Of a stretch of 64,000 nucleotides of DNA, positions 33,201-44,627 are shown one piece after another. The stretch's first letter is position 1, and each line of letters opens with the position of its first letter. Origin of the DNA: Cochliopodium minus. Its lineage: Eukaryota > Discosea > Himatismenida > Cochliopodiidae. The stretch covers positions 195,153-259,152 of the forward strand of contig JAMYWO010000020.1 in the NCBI GenBank assembly GCA_024220525.1. The letters run 5' to 3'. The notes beneath the pieces were generated by a model, which saw only the letters and a list, made by a program, of their open reading frames with translations, was not told the origin of the DNA and searched no databases. A program made the translations under genes and the position numbers.

Positions 33201-35992
33201 GAGACCTTGTTGTACTTGGTGAACAGTTGGACAAACAAGAAACAAGTTAGAAATGATGATCATCTTTACAGTGATAGACAAGCTTTTAAGTAAAAACTTA
33301 GTTTATTTTTTTATATTTTTTATTTTTTATTGTTTATTGTTTATATTATTGTTTATTTTTTTTTTATTTTTAATTTTTTATTGTTTATTTATTTCATTAT
33401 TTTTTATTATTTTTTATTTTATATTTTTTATATTATTTTCTACTATTTTTTTTATTTTTTATTATATATTTTTATTTTTTATTGTTTATTTTTTATTTTT
33501 TATTATTATTTTTTAATTTTATTTTTTATTTTAGATTTTTTATTTTTTATTTTTTATTTTTTTTTATTTTTTATTTTTTATTGTTCATTGTTTATTTTAA
33601 TATTTTTTATTTTTATTTTTTATTTTTTATTATTTTTTTTTATTTTTATTTTTATTTTTAGACCTTTTGTTATCCAAAATGAATGTGGAAGAAATCTTCA
33701 ATATTACATTAGTGGAAACAATGAGAAATACACTATCAATGCAAATGATGAAGAACAAACAATAAAATTTCCAGACAGAGAAGATCTCAACGCTGAAAAG
33801 TTTGATCACGAAGTAATTCTCAGTTTGATGCAAAAGTTCACCATCAATTTTAAAATAGAAGGTATTGAACAAGTAATCAAAAAACTCCCTTTGGATAGAA
33901 TCGGAACTTTCTTGGTTCCTATTTCTGTTCATGACAACACTTCTATTGTTTATGAAACCAAAATGAAAGCAGGTTCTAGAGTTGTCATCATCCGTTCTCC
34001 TATTGTGATCAAGAATCAAAGTAATAACAATTTACTTGTTTGTTTGTTTTTTTTATTTATTTTTATTAATTTTATTAGCTGGTGTCACATTGAAGGTGAT
34101 TTTGAAAGATAGAAAATCAAAAGAAGTAACAAAGTCATTGGTAATACAAGAAACTTCAAAATAATTTACTATAAAAAAAATTTATCATTTTTTTAATCTT
34201 ATTTCTTTTTAGAGGGTAGAACACGAGAAAGAATTTAATGTTCCTCTCGATAATATCATGGACAACTTTTTCATTAATCCTAATCCTATGCTCTACAAGA
34301 ACAGTTCTTTTGTAAAACTCACAAATTTGGAAGGAACACATAATTTGTGTTGTGAACCGAGGGGGGATGCTTATAAAGTGTATTTTTCTTTGGAGATAGT
34401 GCAGCATCACGATCTTTATTTTCCAAAGCTAAAGAGTTACTCTCTCATTTTGAGATCACAAGTCGTCTTTGAAAACTTGTTGCCAAGATCTGTCAATTAT
34501 TTCATTTCAGAAAAAGAAAATCGAACAAAACTGTTGGAGTCCGGAACAATCGAAAAAGGACAAAGAATAAATCTCACAAAATGTAGTTTGGAAACTGAAC
34601 TGACGATCAGTTTGCAGACGGAAAGATTTGTTTACAGCCCCTTCGAATTATTCTGTTCGCCGAAATCTCCAAAACAACCTGACATCGTCACATTGGTTGA
34701 TGAAAATGGTTACACAGCGGATGTTTGTGTGGCACATGAAACTTTTTGCAAAAACTCCAAACTTTTCTCCATCTACACAAAGTTCTGGATCAAAAACGAA
34801 ACTCAAATGCAAATGCTCTTCACTGAAAGAAAAGTCCATCAAAGAGCGCCATCTTCTCAATCAGGAAAAGATCCTAACAACAAGCCCAAAGAAATATCCA
34901 CGCCAAGTTTAACGCAAGCTAACTTGGCAGGCCAAAACTTGGAGTCTTTAATGAAAAAGTACATTCAAAACGAGCCTTCTTGTTGGGTTGATCCTATTCA
35001 TGACAACACCGAGCTTTTGTTCAACAGACACACTTCTTTTCAGTTTAAAATCTGGGATTCTTCTTTGTCCAAAAAGTTCAAGATTGTTGACATCGACAAA
35101 ACTTGGATTGAGGATTTCGAGTTGAAAAGAAGTGATGGTGGATTTTTCAACGTGAAGCTGGAAACTTATGATCCTCCAAAACAATTTTGGAGAACAAAAA
35201 TTATAGTGTAAAAAAAAATTTTTTTCTTTTTAATTAATTTTAAAAATTAATTTTAAATTTTTTCATTTAATTTCCTTTTAGAATTAGCAACAGATTTTTG
35301 ATTGCTAATCAAACCAACAAGGAGATTTTGTGGACCCAAGTTGGAAGCCAAAAGGAGTTTTGTCTTAAAGCCAAACAACAATCCTTTCTCCATTGGCCAT
35401 CTGACAAAAACAAATTGTTACAGATCAAATTTAAAGAAAAAGGATGGTCATGGTAAAATAAAAAATAAAATTAAATCTTTAATTTTTATTTTTTATTTTT
35501 TTATTTTTTCAATTTTATTTTTATTTTTTCAATTTTATTTTTATTTTTTCAATTTTATTTTTTTATTTTTTATTTTTAAAAAAGGTCCAGCGGATTTACA
35601 GTTCAAGACGTTTCTTTGTTCGAAATTAAATTGCCTCATGACGACAATTACGCAAGGAGACTTATCATCCAAACCACCACCTCCAAAAACACTACAGCAA
35701 TCATCATCAGAGACCAAGATCCCAACTTCTGCACTTACCTCCTCAAAAATGATACAAGCATAGAAGTTTTTATCAACCAAAAAGATACTAAAGAAATGAG
35801 AACTATGGTAAAAAAATTTTAATCATTTTAAATTATTTTTCATTATTTTTATTAATTTATTTTCATATTTTATTTTATTTTTTTATTTTGTTTTTATTTT
35901 TATTTTATTTTTTTCTAGTTATTACCTGGTTCTGAGATTGCTTATGCCTTTTCTGATTTTAACAAAAAAAAGATAATTGATCTTGAAATAGG
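27242..35992 (+). CDS. VPS13: VPS13 family lipid-transfer protein, 5' part
   Basis: Sixteen exons: 27242-27269, 27379-27854, 27935-28039, 28104-28205, 28258-28629, 28676-30310, 30397-30802, 30879-31379, 31435-32968, 33047-33289, 33662-34020, 34079-34140, 34213-35207, 35282-35452, 35585-35807 and 35919-35992. The start MVFENIVASILQKHLGQYV is the chorein N-terminal helix. It is followed by ENLKIAVKNGTVNLENLEV, the groove-forming strand, then IGKLSVIIPW, KNIHIRYEDN and an extended chorein region. A long beta-rich rod follows, then the SHR-BD domain (ISNRFLIANQTNKEILW, FLHWPSDKNK, GWSW). The last exon ends with two bases (GG) of a split codon at an intron that runs into the ambiguous base at 36094. 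The exon at 232 supplies the missing base and the C-terminus. Together the two parts total exactly 2917 codons. Confidence 0.93.
33290..33661 (+). repeat. Long low-complexity VPS13 intron
   Basis: A 372-base intron composed of T-rich arrays (TTTTTA, TTATTG, TTTATTATT) with almost no G or C. It has a GTAAAA donor and an AG acceptor at 33660-33661. It can be read through as a Phe/Tyr/Ile-rich frame, which is composition only. Confidence 0.75.
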
Positions 35993-36002
35993 GTATTTTC
36001 TT

Positions 36003-36035
<33 letters not shown>

Positions 36036-36266
36036 ATTTCAAATTTTTTATTTCAAATTTTTTATTTCAAATTTTTTATTTCAAATTTTTTATNTATAAA
36101 AAATAAAAAATAAAATATAAAAAATAAAAAATAAAAAATAAAAAATAAAAAATAAAAAATAAAAAATAAAAAAAATAAAAAATTTGAAATAATAAATAAA
36201 AAATAAAAAAATGAAAAAAAATTAACAAATTTATTAATAAAAATAAAAAATATTTTTCTCTTTTAC
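35993..36266. repeat. Inverted A/T repeat junction
   Basis: The left arm (to 36093) is the T-rich TTTATTTCAAA minisatellite of a VPS13 intron. The right arm (from 36095) is A-rich AAAAAT repeat belonging to an intron of the minus-strand protease. The arms are near-complementary around the single n, so the joint reads as a palindrome. No exon lies in it. Confidence 0.75.
36094..36094. other. Ambiguous base at a probable assembly join
   Basis: A single n at the centre of an inverted A/T junction. A plus-strand VPS13 intron enters from the left and a minus-strand kexin-like intron from the right; both genes are cut. This marks a probable misjoin. Confidence 0.75.
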
Positions 36267-37341
36267 CAACACCACAATATCCATTTGAAACGGCAGCGGC
36301 CAAACCTAAAAGAAACATTCAAAATTAAATAAACAAAAACTAAATTGAATTTAATAATTCATAACCTGCACAACTTGTTCCATGAAAATCAGAGCTCAAG
36401 TTAGGTTGTGGATCATTTCCAAAACTTCCACCTTTTTTTTCATTAAATTAAAAGAATTTTTTTTAAAAGTTTTTTTTACCTGCAAAATTCTTTGAAAGTG
36501 CTGCTTCATAATTATTTTCTAAATCTGGATGTGAATATTGTACTCCTTTGAAAGAATAAAAATTAAAAATTTAGAATATTTTTATCGAAAAATAAAGGTT
36601 TGTTCTTCTTTTCTTTCTTTGAAATTTTTGAAAAAAAATATTGAATTTTTACCATCATCTACTATTGCAATACAGACCTTTAAATAATATAGAAAAGATT
36701 ATTCAATTTATTCTCGTAGAATAATATATATTTTTTGAATTTACACCTATCCCGGTGGACTGACTCTCATTCCATGCTGGAACGACATTGAGATCTACCT
36801 TGGGATCATTATGGCTCAAAAGATGCCATTGCTCATCGAACAGAGGATCATTTGGCAAAGAGAAATCCCTCTTAACACTTTTCTTTGTTGGAAATCTCTT
36901 CAAAGTTTTCTTCACTTGGAATTTTCTAATGAGATTTCCATATGATTCGATTATCTCTTCATCATTTTCCAATGATTCAGTTATCTTCTTTGTTCTTTTG
37001 ATATATAGAAGCATTTCCAACGAATGCTTTGCATCCATCTCATTGTGGATCTCTAAAGGGTTGTTATCATCGAAAACTTTTTTTTTGGGGTTGAATTTTT
37101 GGCTGGAGATGCTTTTATCTTTCAAGAGATAGATCCCTTTGAGATGTTGGAATCTATTCAAATCCAATTCGAGATTATATCGATTCGCGATCCTTCTCGC
37201 TGAAGCTATATCCTTCGCTTTGATGGCCCATTGGTTGGTGGAATGCAATATATTTTTGGGTTTTGGATTGATTAAATTAGAATTGACATCAAGAATAAAT
37301 AAAATGAAGAATAATACAATAAGGATAAAATATTTCTTCAT
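36267..37341 (-). CDS. Kexin/furin-like proprotein convertase, 3' truncated
   Basis: Secreted or Golgi subtilisin-family protease that cleaves precursors. Exons 37341-36745, 36677-36653, 36545-36480, 36431-36366 and 36305-36267. It starts with a hydrophobic signal peptide (MKKYFILIVLFFILFI), then a prodomain of about 150 residues ending in a basic region (KRFPTKKSVKRDF) suited to self-cleavage, then the catalytic domain. This begins NDPLFDEQWHL and contains the catalytic Asp in AIVDDGVQYSHPDL and the catalytic His in DFHGTSCAG, followed by AAVSNGYCGVG as in kexins. The model stops before the oxyanion Asn and catalytic Ser, where the next intron meets the ambiguous base at 36094. The rest of the catalytic domain, the P-domain and any membrane anchor are absent from the window. 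Confidence 0.88.
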
Positions 37342-37447
37342 TTTTTATTTATTTATTTTATTTATATAATTTAATTTAAATTTATAATTTAATTTAGGAA
37401 TAAAAAAACACAACAAAAAGAAAATTTTTGTTTTTTTTTTTGTGATA

Positions 37448-40400
37448 TCAATTTATATTGCTACTGAGATTGTCCAAAGTAAGTATGGAACTACTCATAT
37501 GACTGGTACCATTGTGTATCTCTATAAGGGATTCATTATTAACGTTTCCCGTTTGTTTTTTCTCTGAAATGGTCTTAGAAATTCTATCATACAAAGTTCC
37601 TAAGAGTTTCTCTTTAGAAACTCTGTTGATTTTCAAAAAAGATTTGATTAGCGGAGATATTTTGGTGGAGAAGAGATCGTCCAGGTTGGAGTTGAAGTCT
37701 TTGAGAAGGGTTTGGAAATTGAGGAGAAGGACAACTAATTGCTGTGAAACTTTTTTGCGGACTTGATCCACTTGTCTAACATCGTTACCACAGCAAGTAT
37801 TGAAAGCCTTTTTTTTTTTTGAAAAATTAAAATCATAAAATAAAAATAAATAAAATAAATTTAAAAATTAAAAAATAAAATAAAAAAAATCTTAAATAAA
37901 TAAAAATAAATAAATTAAATAAATAAAAATAAATAAGAAATAAATACAAAAAATAAAAAATAAATAAATAAATAAAATAAATACAAAAATTTAAAAAAAA
38001 TTTACCTTTGTAAGTTTATTCAATATCTCCTCTCTGTTGTTAATTTTTTTGTCAGAATATTTTATCATTCCGTCTACAACTTGTATTTCTGTGTTACGAT
38101 GACTGATGAGGGTTTCTTCTTGTTTGAAAAAATTGTTGATTTCGTCTTCAAGAACCATCTTTTCTTGCTGAAGTTTCTCAAGCTGTTTCAAAAGTTTTGT
38201 TTCTCTTTCTTTGAGGATTTCCAATTCTAAAAAAAAAATTTAAGAAAACAAACAAAAATATTGGAAACAAAAAGAAAATTAAAAAATAATGAAATTAAAA
38301 TAAAATAATTAATTTAACATAAAAATAATAAAACTAAAATAAAAAAAATAAAAAAAAATTGTGTTTGTAAAAAAAATAAATAAATTAACAAAATAATTTT
38401 TAAAAATTTTACCAATTTTCTTCTTTTCATAAGAACTGATCTTCAGGTCTTGACTGTCAAATTGATATTTGGATTTTTGAGTGGAGAGTTCTTGCACAGT
38501 TTTCTTCTCGGAAAGAAGATCGTTGTTGACAGACTCCTTAAACTCTTTGAAAACCTTGTATTTTTGGGAGTCGTTCACCAAAACAGTCTCCAAAAATATC
38601 AAAGAAGAAACATCATACTCAATTTTTTTTAAGATGGAATAGAATTCTAAAAATTAAAAGAAAAATATTTTAATTATTTTATTTTAATCTATTTTTATTA
38701 TTTTTTAATTAAAAAATTTTTATTTTTTAAATTATTTTTTAGAATTTAATTGTTTTTTTACCTCCATTTTTGGAATCATTTTGGTTGTTTAAAATGGGTA
38801 AAAGGGAGTCATAATACTTCATCGAATCCAAAATTTCGAAAATCTGGTTTTTTTCATTATCACTAAAGTCTTTGGCAAGGCTCAGAATGGAAATAATATC
38901 TTCCACATCCAAGTTCCTCTCTGTCGCGTTGGTGACATAACCTATGAAAAGTTTAAGTTCCTTGCTTTCTCTAAGATCAGTGTTTTCAAGTGAATAATTC
39001 AAAATTTGTTGAAAGAAATCTGAACTATTTATTGCTTTAAAAAATTATAAAAAATAATAAAATTAATATCAAAATGCAATTTGAAAATAATTTTTTTTTT
39101 CTGTTTACCATCTCTTAGTGTTATTTTTACATTATTTTCTGTGATCACCGTAATTTCATTTTTTTGTAGAGCCACGTTGAATTTGTTCACCATGTTCTTT
39201 CTTTTTTCTGTTTGTGTCTTTGAGCAAACAGTTTGGATGCTCTTCAAAAAAGAATCTTTCACAAAATAAATAAATAATAAATTAAATAAATAATAAGTTG
39301 AAAATAATAAATAATAAATTAAATAAATAATAAGTTAAAAGTAAAAATAAATTAAAAATAAATAATAAGTTAAAAATAATAAATAATAAATTAAATAAAT
39401 AATAAGTTGAAATGATTAATAATAAATTAAAAATAAATAATAAGTTAAAAGTAATAAATAAAGTTTTTTTTTACCATATCTGACTTCATTTGATTTGAAA
39501 TCCAAAAATCTTTTGTTGATGTTCTTTCTTGATTTCATCAATTTGATCAAATCATATTCATTGTTTTGCACAATCTGCTCAACAATGGAATCGAGCTTGT
39601 TTTTGCCCAAACCCCTCAAATTAGAATCCAAAAAGTAGAAATAAAACTCCTGAGGCTCGAAAGTATAGCAGCGGTTTTGAAAATCAATGATGTCTAATAT
39701 CATTCCTCCTACTTTGGTCAATCTCGTCCAATTAATGAGACCATTGGAACTAAAGAGCGGAGAAATATCTTCTGTGAAAGTGAGATCTTGGAGGTAGAGC
39801 CCGAGGTAGGGCACGAATGGCTGCTTTTGCTCTCTTTTGGCTTTGAAGAGGGCTTCTCTGTATTTGATAGAGTTGGAGTCGAGATAGGTTTTGAAGGTTC
39901 TTAGTGTTTGTTCGTTTTTCTTTTTCAAAACTATCTTTTTTTCTTTTCTTAGTTTAAAAATGGGAATGGATTGGTATGAAGACTATTTTTTTAAAAAAAA
40001 GTAAATAATAATTTTTTTATTAATAAAAACATTTTTTTTTTGTTTAAAATTATAAATTCAAAAAAAAAAAAAATTAATAAAAATAATTTAATATTTTGTT
40101 TATCTTACCCATATCCAAGTAGCTGCGAAGAAATTTTTATATGTCAAACACTCTGCAAGAACTTCAATGAAGAAATTGGATCTGAAAGATCTATCGTTCT
40201 GATCATTTGCACAACAAATGACAGTGGCTAACCAAGAAGCAGAATTGTTGAAAGAAGATACCATTCTGATGATACCAGGGGCAAGGGTTGCTTTGTGAGG
40301 CTTGTTCCATTTCTGTGATAAAAACTCGAAGAAATTGATTGTTCTGAAGAGTGCGTGAGTCGCCAAACAGATTTGTTGGGCGATCATGGTCGGAGTTTCT

Positions 40401-43066
40401 TTGAAAATACCACCAACAATGTCACTGTTGGTTTTGGAAGGATATTGTAAAATGGGAAACTCTTTGATCAACAATTTCAACATTTTTGAGCCTAATTTAA
40501 AAAAAAGAGAAATAAATCAAAAAGAAACAAATTAAAAAAGTCAAAAAAAAAAAATTTTAAAAAAATTAAATTATTTTAGAATAAAAACAATTTTACTCAA
40601 TGCTTTGTTGTCTTCCGTTAAAAGGTAAATGACTTCACGTGTGAAAGAAAATAGTTTGGACTGTTTCCAAGGGTCGAACAATTCGCTTCTTTGCTTTAAC
40701 AATCTCTCCAAAATCTTCAAGCAAGCATACTTTCTCTCCTTGTCATTGGGGTTGTCGGTGTAATAGTTTTTGATGACCTTGAGTATCTCATACTCACTAA
40801 TGAAAGTAGGATAAGTTACGAAAAAGATGTCAATAAAATCTTCCGAACAAGATTGTTGGAAGAGGTGTTTAACGAGGGCTTTTTGAGATCCGCATTCTAT
40901 CACAGGAGGGTCAAAAGACTTGTAAACGATCTCTTCTTTGTTTTGTAATCCAGGATTCGCATAAATGATACTGTTTGAGCACACTATCTGCTTTATTTGA
41001 ATACTCTCAAGCTCGCTTATTTGCTGAGGTTCCCAGATGATACCTGTAATATCTTCGTTCCCAAGTTTACCCCAGAAAAAGACTTTTTTCGAAAAAAATT
41101 TTTTAAAAACAAAATTATAAATTAAAAAATTAAATATAAAATAATTACCTTTAGAATTAATTAGAGCAATACAATATGTAGAATTACAACATACTCCTGT
41201 TACTTTTGCATCTGATACTTTTTCGGATTTTTTCTTTGTTTTTTTCAAGTTCATCACTGAAAATGTGGTTGTTCTTTGCTTGTCCAAATTGGGAGTGTGA
41301 GATGGTTCTTTTTTAGTTTTCTCCGAGAAACAAGACATGTCTATTTCGCAAAAATTGTCTTTAACACCTATTTGAGTAGGTCCTAATCCAGTTTGTCCTT
41401 CAATACCATTTCCCATTGAAACTATTTTAAAATAAAAATAACAATTAATAAAATAATAAATTAAAAAAATAAAAAAAGGAAAAATATTATTAAAAAAATT
41501 ACCTAATGTGTTACTTTCTGTTAATCCTATTATATAATCTTTTCCCAACCATATTTTATAAATTTTTTTGTCAGAATTTATCCTAATAGGTTTAATGATG
41601 TCCAACTCTCCCTTTTTATAGTTTTCTCCCCAATAAAACACATTTCCCTCCACAGTTACTATTGCATTGTTGTACTCATTACAAGCAATATAAAGGATTT
41701 TGAGGTTATGTTTAAAAATAAAGGGGTTATCAAAATTTCTCATTTTTTTGAGGGTAGGCTTTGACAAACACCTAAAATTTTGAAGATAATTTTTTTTTGT
41801 GAAATAAAATGTAATAAAGAAATAATGAATTATTTCTATACCCATGTACATTGTTACCAAAAATTATCAATTTATTGTTTTTGAGAAGAGCTAAGGTATG
41901 ATTTGTTCCCAACTCTATTTGTTCCACCTCGTTCAAGGTGGGAGTAGGAATTAAGAAGGGTATTTCGCTTTCTCCATACAAGTCACCGAACTGGTAAACT
42001 TTGTTCTGAGTGATCACTGCAGATTGGTTTTCGAAAGCTTTGAGATTGGAAGCATAAACTCCTTTCAACTCTTCGATTATTTTTGGTTGTCTTTGTTTTT
42101 TCATTTTAAATGTAAAATTTTTTTAAAGGTTTGAATGAATATTTTCTTACGAAATATTTATTTTGTTTCCATGACCTAATTGACCTTTTTTTTTTTTCAT
42201 TATTTTTTTTTCATTTGATCTTTAATTATAAAATTTTTTTTTTGTTTTATTTTTTACCATAGAAATTGTTTCCTACACTGAAAACAGAAGAGGCTTTATC
42301 TGTTATGAAAAGAATGTGATTCTTTCCTGATGCAATTATCTTCACTTTATTCATTAAAGTAAGTTCTATGATTGGATCGTTGTATCTGAAAGTCGTCAAG
42401 ATGAATTTTGAATCTTTTCAAAAAAAAAAAGTGAATTTATTATCATTCTCCAAATATAATCGAATATATGATGATAGGATGTATTATGATGTTGGTAGCT
42501 GTATGAACTTTAAATTAAAACTCGATATATCTACTTATTCTTAAATTTAAGTTTTATATAATCCTTTATAACAAATATTACGTAGAAATATCACATTTTA
42601 CATAAATCAGTACATTCAGAGTTGATCCAAATTTATATTTTTCGAACAATAATTCTTACCTGAATCAGAAAATTTGGATAATCCAAAATCTATTTCATTT
42701 TCTTCAGATATTTCACTGGAATCTTGCCTGATTGTCTTTTCTTTCTCCTCTATATTGGTCTTCTTTTCATTTTTGTCTAAAATATAAAAAAAAATTAAAA
42801 AAATTTTATAATTTTTATTTTCACTGGACTTTATATCGAAAAGAAGAATTAAATTTGTTACTTTGTTCTTTATTTGAATATTCCATCAAAAAACTTTCAA
42901 CAGTCCCTCTATTCAAAATTCTCGATGATATTCTCGAATATGATGGATTATTGAGTGGTGGGAAGTAATTCTCAGTGATGCTGCTACTCTCCATATTATC
43001 AGAAGAAGAAGAAGTATGAGAATCATAGGTGATATTATCATCCAACATCTCTTCTATTTCCTTCAT
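37448..43066 (-). CDS. RCC1-RasGEF protein (RCC1 propeller, REM, CDC25 domain, coiled coil)
   Basis: Fifteen exons: 43066-42862, 42776-42660, 42413-42258, 42184-42151, 42090-41842, 41771-41503, 41421-41149, 41082-40597, 40491-40109, 39982-39475, 39255-39109, 39034-38762, 38646-38413, 38226-38006 and 37807-37448; exactly 1305 codons. Order: a Ser/Glu-rich leader; RCC1-type blades (SVGNNFYGQLGHGNKIN, NVFYWGENYKKGELD, SMGNGIEGQTGLG, KVFFWGKLGNED); a REM/RasGEF-N domain (ALVKHLFQQ...IDIFFVTYPTFIS); a CDC25 catalytic domain (PTMIAQQICLATHALF, SFNNSASWLATVI, FKTYLDSNSIKYREAL, FVPYLGLYLQDLTF); then an Asn/Lys-rich and coiled-coil tail (ETKLLKQLEKLQQEKMVLED). It would catalyse GDP release from a Ras or Rap GTPase; the propeller could target or inhibit it. 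Confidence 0.9.
39256..39474 (-). repeat. Intronic A/T minisatellite
   Basis: Intron of the RCC1-RasGEF gene made of imperfect tandem copies built around AATAATAAATTAAATAAATAA and AATAAGTT(A/G)AAA, roughly 50-60 bases per period and about four copies. The spaced GTT makes it different from the simple AAAAAT tracts elsewhere. No exon is seen inside. Confidence 0.65.
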
Positions 43067-43211
43067 TGTGCAAACAAATATTGATCCTTATTTTTTTTTA
43101 TAAATTATTGTTGTTTTCAGTTAAAAAAAAAAGAAATTTCAAAAAAAAAAATCAATTTTAAAAAACATTTATTCTTTATTTCCAAATTTTTTCAGTTTTG
43201 TGTTGAGTAAT

Positions 43212-43915
43212 TCAAGTTTTAATGAAGATCTTCAAAAGATGGATCAGTAGTCTTCTTGGCAATAAATAAAGGATACACCTTCTTTGTTTCCTAAGCCACA
43301 ACATGACCAGACATATCTTGTGAACATACTCTTTGTTTTTTATAATTTGATGTCTTACATCATTATTTCTACAAAGATATCCTTCATTTTCTTGAATGTT
43401 GAAAAAACGAATCGATAGATTTGCTTTTACCAAAGGATAAATTAAATCCAAACCTTCTTCTTGGATTCTATTAAAAATTTTTTTAAAATTTTTTAATATT
43501 AATTTTATGATTGGACTTACTGATTGCTATAAACATTTATATTGTTTATGTTCCTGTTCACATATAACAAATCTATAAGATAAATGAAAGAATCCATTCG
43601 AATTTGGTTATATCTCAAATTTAAATTCTTCAATTTTTTGTTTTGATACAATGAAAGGCACAATGGACTGATATTCACAATATCATTGTTTTCTACATTC
43701 AATGATGTGATCGTTTTATTATCTTGTAAATATTCACTTAATAAAATAAGACCTTCATCCTTTATTTTCTTATTGGCGAGATTCAATACCTTTATCTTTA
43801 ATTCACTCTTCTTAATATTCTCGAATAAATTTTGACAATCTATTTCTTTTGATTTGCACAATGAAATATCCAATATCCCTTCTTTCTCTTTGAAATATTG
43901 AAGTAACTTGAACAT
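43212..43915 (-). CDS. Leucine-rich repeat protein (RI/RanGAP type)
   Basis: Two exons, 43915-43521 and 43467-43212, joined at a strong GTAAGT donor; 216 residues. Repeats of about 28 residues with the LxxLxLxxN(x)I pattern are seen: IKVLNLANKKIKDEGLILL, ITSLNVENNDIVNISPLCL, LKNLNLRYNQIRMDSFIYL and INNINVYSNQIQEEGLDLI. This is the ribonuclease-inhibitor/RanGAP subclass. The C-terminal 60 residues are basic and lack repeats (LRKQRRC, LLPRRLLIHLLK). No catalytic Arg or other RanGAP-specific feature is visible, so a protein-binding role is all that can be said. Confidence 0.8.
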
Positions 43916-44396
43916 TCTTTATTTATTAATTCTGTAAAGATGAATATAAGAAAAATTTACATTATTATCGAATTCTCCTTTCATCTATTTTTAATCTTTT
44001 TTTTTTTTTTATTTGTGGGATTATGAAAGGAGATCTTTTGATCAATCAACAATAATTATGAAAAAACAACAATGATTTTGTTTAAAAAAATTTTTAATTC
44101 AAATGGTTTCGTAATTACTTTCAAAAATGAAAATTAATCTTATCAACTAAGTATCCAAAGTTCCTTTTTACAAAAAAGTTATGATGTCAGTTTTAAATTA
44201 TAGAATAAGGTGAATTATTTTTTATGGGAACAAAATTAAAGATCAGCTTTTTGCGTATATGGAGTATAATCATTATGTTATAATACGGGGAAAGAAGAGG
44301 TATTAACCTCCCCAACATCATTTAAAATTAATTTTGTTCATAAAAAATATTCTTTTTTTAAAAGAGTATTACCATTTTTTCAACATCAGAAACCAT
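43916..44396. other. Intergenic region with a possible structured RNA element
   Basis: 480 bases between two minus-strand genes. Most is A/T, but 44241-44320 is less AT-biased than its surroundings. It contains a hairpin GAGGT-ATTA-ACCTC (44297-44310) nested inside GGGG (44287-44290) and CCC (44311-44313), followed by an AATTTTG (44330-44336) that resembles an Sm site. No known snRNA, tRNA or SRP RNA consensus fits convincingly. It may be a small RNA gene, or simply part of the LRR gene's promoter. Confidence 0.25.
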
Positions 44397-44627
44397 TCAT
44401 TTGCTTTTATCTTTGTTGATGTCTATTTAAAATAAAATATTTAGATTCTTTATTTTTTCTAAAAAATTCTTTTTTTTACCTTTAATTTTATTGGAACATT
44501 CTTTGCTGTACTTTTCTATTTCAAACTTGCATCTTTCCTCTTTGTATTGATATTTTTCAAGGCAGGATTGGATCGCACAAGCCAAACTCTGGCAATAGGG
44601 GCTATTCTTATCAGGAGAACTATTCAT
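44397..44627 (-). CDS. CMC4: CMC4-like CX9C mitochondrial protein
   Basis: Two exons, 44627-44480 and 44422-44397, giving 57 residues. The core CQSLACAIQSC is a CX9C half with the internal Cys and the AIQ of the CMC4/C9orf-type small twin-CX9C proteins. It is followed by LEKYQYKEERCKFEIEKYSKEC, where the second pair is spaced by 10 residues rather than 9. Family members are imported into the mitochondrial intermembrane space by the Mia40 relay and serve respiratory-chain assembly. The short, charged, presequence-free N-terminus (MNSSPDKNSPY) fits that route. The last nine residues, DINKDKSK plus the split Asp codon, come from exon 2. Confidence 0.7.

Noticed and set aside
33253-33660. Phe/Tyr/Ile-rich hydrophobic frame that could pass for a membrane protein
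   Set aside because: It is the low-complexity VPS13 intron; removing it gives the correct codon Lys-Pro-Phe and family-consistent sequence.
44155-44180. CCTTTTTAC resembling the U5 snRNA loop
   Set aside because: No stem can be formed around it and the motif is short and expected by chance in such sequence.
44241-44300. U4 snRNA
   Set aside because: Only the first 20 bases or so look similar; the conserved kink-turn of the 5' stem-loop is absent. Kept only as a generic structured candidate.
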